Shown here piece after piece: positions 59,017 to 64,000 of a DNA stretch of 64,000 nt; the stretch's first letter is position 1, and each line of letters starts with the position of its first letter. Under the pieces are notes generated by a model. The model did not search any database. It saw only the letters and a list, made by a program, of their open reading frames with translations, and was not told the origin of the DNA. Location of the stretch: contig KL197717.1 in NCBI GenBank assembly GCA_000697665.1, positions 959,950 to 1,023,949 of the forward strand, given 5' to 3'. The DNA comes from Jaapia argillacea MUCL 33604. Its lineage: Eukaryota; Basidiomycota; Agaricomycetes; Jaapiales; Jaapiaceae. The position numbers and the translations under genes were made by a program.

Positions 59017-60640
59017 ATTGAGCAAAAGGTGGCTTGAAATGAGAAGGTAAAGCTGGGGATTGTGGGGGTCAATGAAGCTAAGCTCAAAATGCTTTAAACA
59101 CGAGGCAAATAGGCGCACAGCGAATATAGGTCGGGCGGCTGATGACGCGAGGCGGGAGGAAGGGAAGGCAAAGGAATGACAGACTCAGATGAGGCGAGGC
59201 GAGGCAAAGAGTTATTTCGGACTATGCCGAAACCCGCGTTTATGTTGTGTCTGTTCTTCCATCCGACTTTGGCCTTATCGTCGTATCAAGGTTCCTGGCA
59301 ACGGCACCGCCATCCAAAGGAACGTCGCTGATAAAACTGTAAAAGTCACCGCGGACGGGCGTGTATACATAGGAGACGACAACGCCCGGTCTCTACTGTT
59401 CTCCCTCGCCATTCTCATGCTTCTACTTGCTTTTGCTAGCGATCATTGCCGCATTCATTGTCTCTGGATGGGATATCGGTCCCTTGAAACCTCCGTGATG
59501 CCAATGACGGCATACTCCATGTTCCCGAACAGCCAGGATTCAGTCCTCTTCTCCTCTCCGCACGGAATCGTCGTAATGGATGCCACATAACGCCACCTTT
59601 CGGGCGATGCTAGGATTTGACTGTGCCTCGTGGTTGTACTACGAAGAGCTCGGTTCCGACATCAACCAACGCACGTCTTTACAAGGTAAGACTCATCGGA
59701 TCAGTTCCGACCCAATGGGTCAGACGACGCTCGTAATGATGTATATTTATCTGACTATTCAGGAACTTCGCTCGTGGAACCAGCGATCTGCGTAGTCTCC
59801 CCAGACATACTTCGCTCGACACTATTGTTTCTTACAAGAAGACTTCCGATGCAGTAGTGGGGAACTCCACTTGTTGATCGCAAAGTCTCCCTGTCCAGTG
59901 CCTCCACTCCGATGCTTGAGACTGAACTGCTCTCGTTTTCCTCAATGTCAGATTCACCACCTATCACGGAGGCTGGATTTTCTTTCGCTCAACCGGCATC
60001 TTCGCTCGCTTGGTACCGTGGTCCTATCTGGACCCTCCGGACTGCGACTTGGTTGCTCAGGCTTGATTACGAGTTAAAGGACAGACTTCCGATACAGTAG
60101 TGGGGAACTCCACTTGTCGATCGACAAAGTCGCTCTGTCTTGCGCTTCCACTCCGATGATTGAGACTGAACAACTCTCGTTTTCCTCAATATTAGATTCG
60201 CTACCTATCACGGAGGCTGGATTTTCTTTCGCTCAACCGGCATCTTCGCTCGCTTGGTACCGTTATCCTACCCAGACCCTCAGGACTGCGACCTGGTTGC
60301 TCTGGCTTGATTCCGAGCTACGAGGCACATGTGGCCTGATCACACACAGTCCTTCACTGAGGATGACGATGACATTCGGGCGCTACTTGGTCTTCTTTGC
60401 TTCTTTTAAACCCCCCTGTTGCTTCATCTTGACCTCACGCCCCTCCTCAGAGTGCTGTGCGCCAAATAATCAGACACATGAACTGTCCTCAGTGAGTGGA
60501 ATTGAAACTCCGCTCCCTGGGCGTGAAATGGAAGGACGGAAGCCTCACAGGCGCTGTCATTCCAAGTCGTGGATAAAAGGCGAGTATGATTTTCTGCAGC
60601 CAGAACCTCCCGTGTATACCATCCCTCGTCCACTCTCATT
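59017..60640. other. Gene-poor interval with a 243-bp tandem repeat
   Basis: About 1.6 kb between the TPT start and the second DUF6533-type start, so both promoters lie here. Frames at 59189-59590 and 60114-60671 are long but have no family match, and I do not call them. The tandem repeat is listed separately. Confidence 0.45.
59841..60327. repeat. Two-copy tandem repeat, unit about 243-244 bp
   Basis: Unit 1 runs 59841-60083 and unit 2 from 60084 to about 60327. They are about 90 percent alike by eye, with long identical stretches such as the one starting ATCACGGAGGCTGGATTTTC. The two copies are out of frame with each other by one base, so the array is probably not coding. It lies about 310 bp upstream of a DUF6533-type gene. 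Confidence 0.85.
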
Positions 60641-62532
60641 ATGGACACAGCGACTGCCATTCGGATCGTGAAAGATGTTCACCTCACACGGCTTTGCCAA
60701 TGTAGGCTTGTGACTCTCACCGCCTTTCTCCGGCTCCCGTTTTGACCCATGCATACCCTAACAGTATGCGCAACCTGCGTCGTCCTCTATGATCACAGTA
60801 CGTTTCCTACGCATTCCCTTCATTAGCAGTCACCCTTGATTATGCTCCGCGTCCTTAGTGATCACAATCCACCAAGAGGTAGGTTTCTTGATATATGCAC
60901 ACGGCCTGTCAACTTACGGTACTATTTTGAGGTCGAGTTAGTCTGGGTGAGCTCATCGTAACTAGTCTCACCCCCCGGGCTTCTGAAGTCGAGAATTGGT
61001 TTTCGCTGAAGAAACAACGATGGACCGTTACCAAAGGAGTATTTCTCGTCGTGAGCTGACAACTGACAATTTATTCGCGCTCTCCACTGACCTCCTCCAT
61101 TTCAAAGAACCGATACGTGGGTGACGCTATTGTTTGGTGTGTTCCCATGTTGTCTATATCTCATGTCCTTGCTCACAATCCTGTTGGAATAGCATCGAAG
61201 CAGCGGGTACGTTCGTTCAATAGCGTCTCGATGGCTTCTCCCAAACATACCTCACCGTCGTATGCTACCAGTCCTCTTAAACGAAGGATATATGACGGAG
61301 AAGGTACATTCTTTCCCGGATATTTTGATACCGGGCTGACACATTGCATTCGTAGAGGTTTGTTTTTATCGCAGTTTTATAGATGGAGAACTAATGAATT
61401 GAGATCATCCCTTTACACAGCTGTTCGTTTTTGTTCTCTGTCGTGGTCTCGTGCGTTGACGGCGTCTGCTAGGCTTTCACTTCTTTCTGGCTCAGGGTTG
61501 GGGCAGTGCAATCGTCTGTTGGGGTTGTCAAGGTATACCTGGCCACCCTTCTACCTGACTCCTTCTCATTCGTGAATAGCGATCATGCAACTTCGAGTGC
61601 TTGTGATTTATGGAAATTCTCCCCGCTTCAAGTATTTCATCCTTCTGTGCTTCTTCATCGAAATAGTCGCTATGTCGACTCTTCTGGAACTTTCGTATCT
61701 TCATGGCCAGAGTACGTGTGTCGTTCCCATCTGCTGTGTGGGTTGTGTCTGTGGATCAACAACCTTTCTGCTCCAGATCCAACTGACCAGCCCGTCCCTG
61801 GTATTCGAATGTGTACCACAGCCCCTGTACCCCATTATACCTTCGCCTTCTGTGAGGCCTCCACTTCCGAAGCTCCCGAACCATTGCCTTCTCACGGGAT
61901 TTTTTCAGGGCTGCCAATCTGTGCCTTCGAGGCGATGTTATTGGGATTTGTACTATGGAAAGGAATCTCGGAATCATTGACTTCCAAGGAACAACGGCAG
62001 GAAAATCCCATCCGATTCGTTCTCTTTCGGGATACCATCTTATATTTTTTCTCGTAAGTCTCTTGATTCCCAGCTCATCCTGACCCACGATCACAATTTT
62101 CTTCCTAGTATCCTCATAGCTTGCGTCGTGAACGCAATAATTTGGGCAGCGCTTCCAGTAAGTCGACTTTGTGTTCCAACAAGTCAAATCTAATAGCTTA
62201 CTCCATCAACCAAGTCCGTATGGCAGGAAGTAACAGAAGGGTTTGCAGCTGCCGCATATTGTGTTCTGGCGTCGCGACTCATGCTCAATCTCCGAGATGC
62301 CTATTACTGCCCAGAGCCGTACACAATCGATCCTCTCTCGACTATCGAGTTTGTTGCTAGCAGCGCTCAAATCCAACCCCCTCATAACGTATCCGCCGGC
62401 CATGACGGGGCACCAGACGCTGGCCTTGGGCAGGAAGACATAGAGATGGCCTCTATCGGTCAGGAGGAAATGGATGGCTCTCATAATGTGATCTTAAGAC
62501 CCTCCTTCGAGGCGCGACGACCCTCGGTGTAG
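60641..62532 (+). CDS. DUF6533-type seven-helix membrane protein, paralogue 2
   Basis: Starts MDTATAIRIVKDVHLTRLCQ at 60641. The next small exons give LCATCVVLYDHM and ITIHQEVELVW, the family signature, then KKQRWTVTKGVFLV and NRYVGDAI. Later exons carry helices QLRVLVIYGNSPRFKYFILL, CFFIEIVAMSTLLEL, EAMLLGFVLWKGISES, TILYFFS and ILIACVVNAIIWAALP. The last exon (from about 62228) has ASRLMLNLRDAYYCPEPYT and a polar tail that ends in TAG at 62532. Intron positions after YDH and after HQE match those in the paralogues at 48285-50148 and 63191-64000, which supports the model. Function unknown. Confidence 0.78.
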
Positions 62533-63190
62533 AGAGATACATAGTATGTCGGTCGTGTGTGTACTGGTGACTCTCGAAGACGGTGCGCAGATTAAAGAGC
62601 TGATTCCACCTGTGCTGCGGAAGATTTGGATATCCTCTTGCCTCTGCTTTCCAAGTTTTCCCCTTCATTGGTCCCTCCAATGTTCGGACTACCGTCCCAT
62701 TGCGTAGTCCTAGATTTTCGTCGTACTTTAGGTTTTTCTCCGAGCTTATGACACCGTGGGCTCTCTTGGCGTAACCCATCACTCGTGCTCTCGCTTTTAG
62801 AATGGAGCCGTCATACAGCCCCTGCTTCGGGATTCCAATGCTAACTTCAAGCCTCGTTGTACCTCTTCCCAACCAATACCATCACATGTCATCTCGTGTT
62901 GTTGGTCGCATGATGCAGTAATTCATCCCTTGTACCACGATAGGCAGGAGACTCGAGCGCTAATCACCGTTTGCCTAACGATGACACAAAGAAGAAAACA
63001 GCCTCAGAATTCGTCATCGATATCGCCTTCGACGGTTTCGTCCATATTACTTACTGAAGTCGTAACTTCTTCGGCGACGGTTGTGGGGTCGCGCTCGAGA
63101 ACCAAACGAGAATGACGGGATGAACTTACTCTAGTACAGAACTGAAGGCTCCTGATTCTCGACGTTGTCCTTGCTTTTCTGTCCCATGCC
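62533..63190. other. Intergenic between two DUF6533-type genes
   Basis: About 660 bp with no called gene. Minus-strand frames here are not supported. It must hold the promoter of the third paralogue. Confidence 0.45.
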
Positions 63191-64000
63191 ATGAATGCTG
63201 TGGTGAACGCTGTCAGGGATCTCCGCCTGGTTAGGTTTTGCCAATGTATGTCTCCCCAACGCTACGATCGCATTCTTCCTACTTGATGCTTCGGAATGAT
63301 AAACTTTTGTTGACGCACCATTCTAGTATCTGCCAGCTTCGTAGCAATCTACGATCATCGTGCGTACTGTTCTATGACATGGCGTCGAGTTGTTGATTCC
63401 ACATGACCCTACATCCCCCAGTTATCACCATCGATCAAGAAGTGGGTTTCCCCCTCAGCTCTTGCTTTTATCCTTGCTAACAAGTTTTGACTCAAGTACG
63501 AGTTGATATGGGTGAGTTTAAGCCTCCCCACATACAACAAAATTTTGACTTGCAAAATGGCACCTGTAGCAACGGCAATGGACCCTTTCAAAAGTGATGT
63601 TTCTCATTGTAAGCCTCGATTCTCTTCCCGAGCGATGTCTGATCCGGTTTTTCCTGTGTTTAGAATCGTTACGTCGGCGCAGCACTTCTTTGGTGAGTTA
63701 GTACAGTATGTTGCAAGTCCCCGGAATTCGGATTTATTCTCACTTTCCGAATTGTTAAAGCACTGAAGCCGCAGGTGAGTTGCACCCAGACAGATGGCCG
63801 CCCATGACGAATCTCGTTAACTCTGGATTTTCGTGGTCAGTTCTCCTGAATGAAGGTCATATGTCTGACAAGGTTGGTTGACTTTCGATGAATCTGTCTC
63901 TTTACACTGACACTTTGTAGAGGTTCGTGGTCTACTTTGCAGCGTTCGACAGGCCATTTACGAGTCACGATGATTGTTCTCCCACCAGTTGTAAGTTTCG
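63191..64000 (+). CDS. DUF6533-type seven-helix membrane protein, paralogue 3 (cut by the window edge)
   Basis: Starts MNAVVNAVRDLRLVRFCQ at 63191, close to the starts of paralogues 1 and 2. Short exons then give LSASFVAIYDHL, ITIDQE, YELIW, QRQWTLSKVMFLI and NRYVGAALL. They are separated by introns at the same places as in the other two members. The gene runs past 64000, so its C-terminal helices are not seen. The frame is intact as far as it goes. Confidence 0.72.

Noticed and set aside
59189-59590. 133-codon frame with a hydrophobic stretch
   Set aside because: No start context, no splice partners and no similarity to its neighbours.
60114-60671. 185-codon frame across the tandem repeat
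   Set aside because: The two repeat units are out of frame with each other, and the frame ends inside the first exon of the DUF6533-type gene.

Overview
The window is nuclear DNA of a filamentous basidiomycete, almost certainly an agaricomycete. The genes are densely packed and cut by many GT..AG introns of about 47-80 nt. The gene set fits: a fungal hybrid phytochrome, three seven-helix DUF6533-type membrane proteins and an RBR ubiquitin ligase with a long N-terminal extension, next to conserved eukaryotic housekeeping genes. I rebuilt gene models by joining exons by eye from reading frame, splice sites and family conservation. Models with many exons are approximate inside their limits.

Layout. 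Positions 1-3355 are a transposon graveyard: the tail of a Ty3/gypsy-like LTR element with a CpG-rich, fairly young LTR, then older, rearranged, strongly CpG-depleted relics. Positions 3356-31150 hold PWP2 (-), a possible small spliced gene (+), a ZIP metal transporter (+), a HAD dehalogenase-like gene (-), an Old Yellow Enzyme-like oxidoreductase with a C-terminal membrane anchor (+), a ribonuclease-inhibitor-type LRR protein (-), a secreted GH53 galactanase (+), a second HAD copy (-), the SPX-EXS phosphate exporter SYG1/XPR1 (+), VPS16 (-), an arrestin-like protein (-) and a possible small membrane protein (-). Positions 31271-47766 hold SEC24 with an N-terminal WW domain (-), the RBR ligase (+), the phytochrome (+), ATP10 (-), histone H2A (+) and an F-box protein (+). 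Positions 48285-64000 are more lineage-specific: three DUF6533-type genes, a glycosylated single-pass ectodomain protein, a GT61-like glycosyltransferase (-), a triose-phosphate-type transporter (-), a small TA-flanked MITE and a 243-bp tandem repeat.

Functional links. PWP2 (rRNA processing), SEC24 and VPS16 (vesicle traffic), ATP10 (mitochondrial ATP synthase assembly), H2A and SYG1 are core functions. The phytochrome carries the whole light-to-phosphorelay chain in one protein. The most unusual locus is the RBR ligase at 35307-38298. Its N-terminal region has a Cys plus Asp-x-His layout that resembles tegument-type deubiquitinases. A coiled coil and a freshly amplified array of helices that look like inverted ubiquitin-interacting motifs follow, and then a complete RING1-IBR-RING2 module. 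If this reading is right, one chain can read, write and possibly erase ubiquitin.
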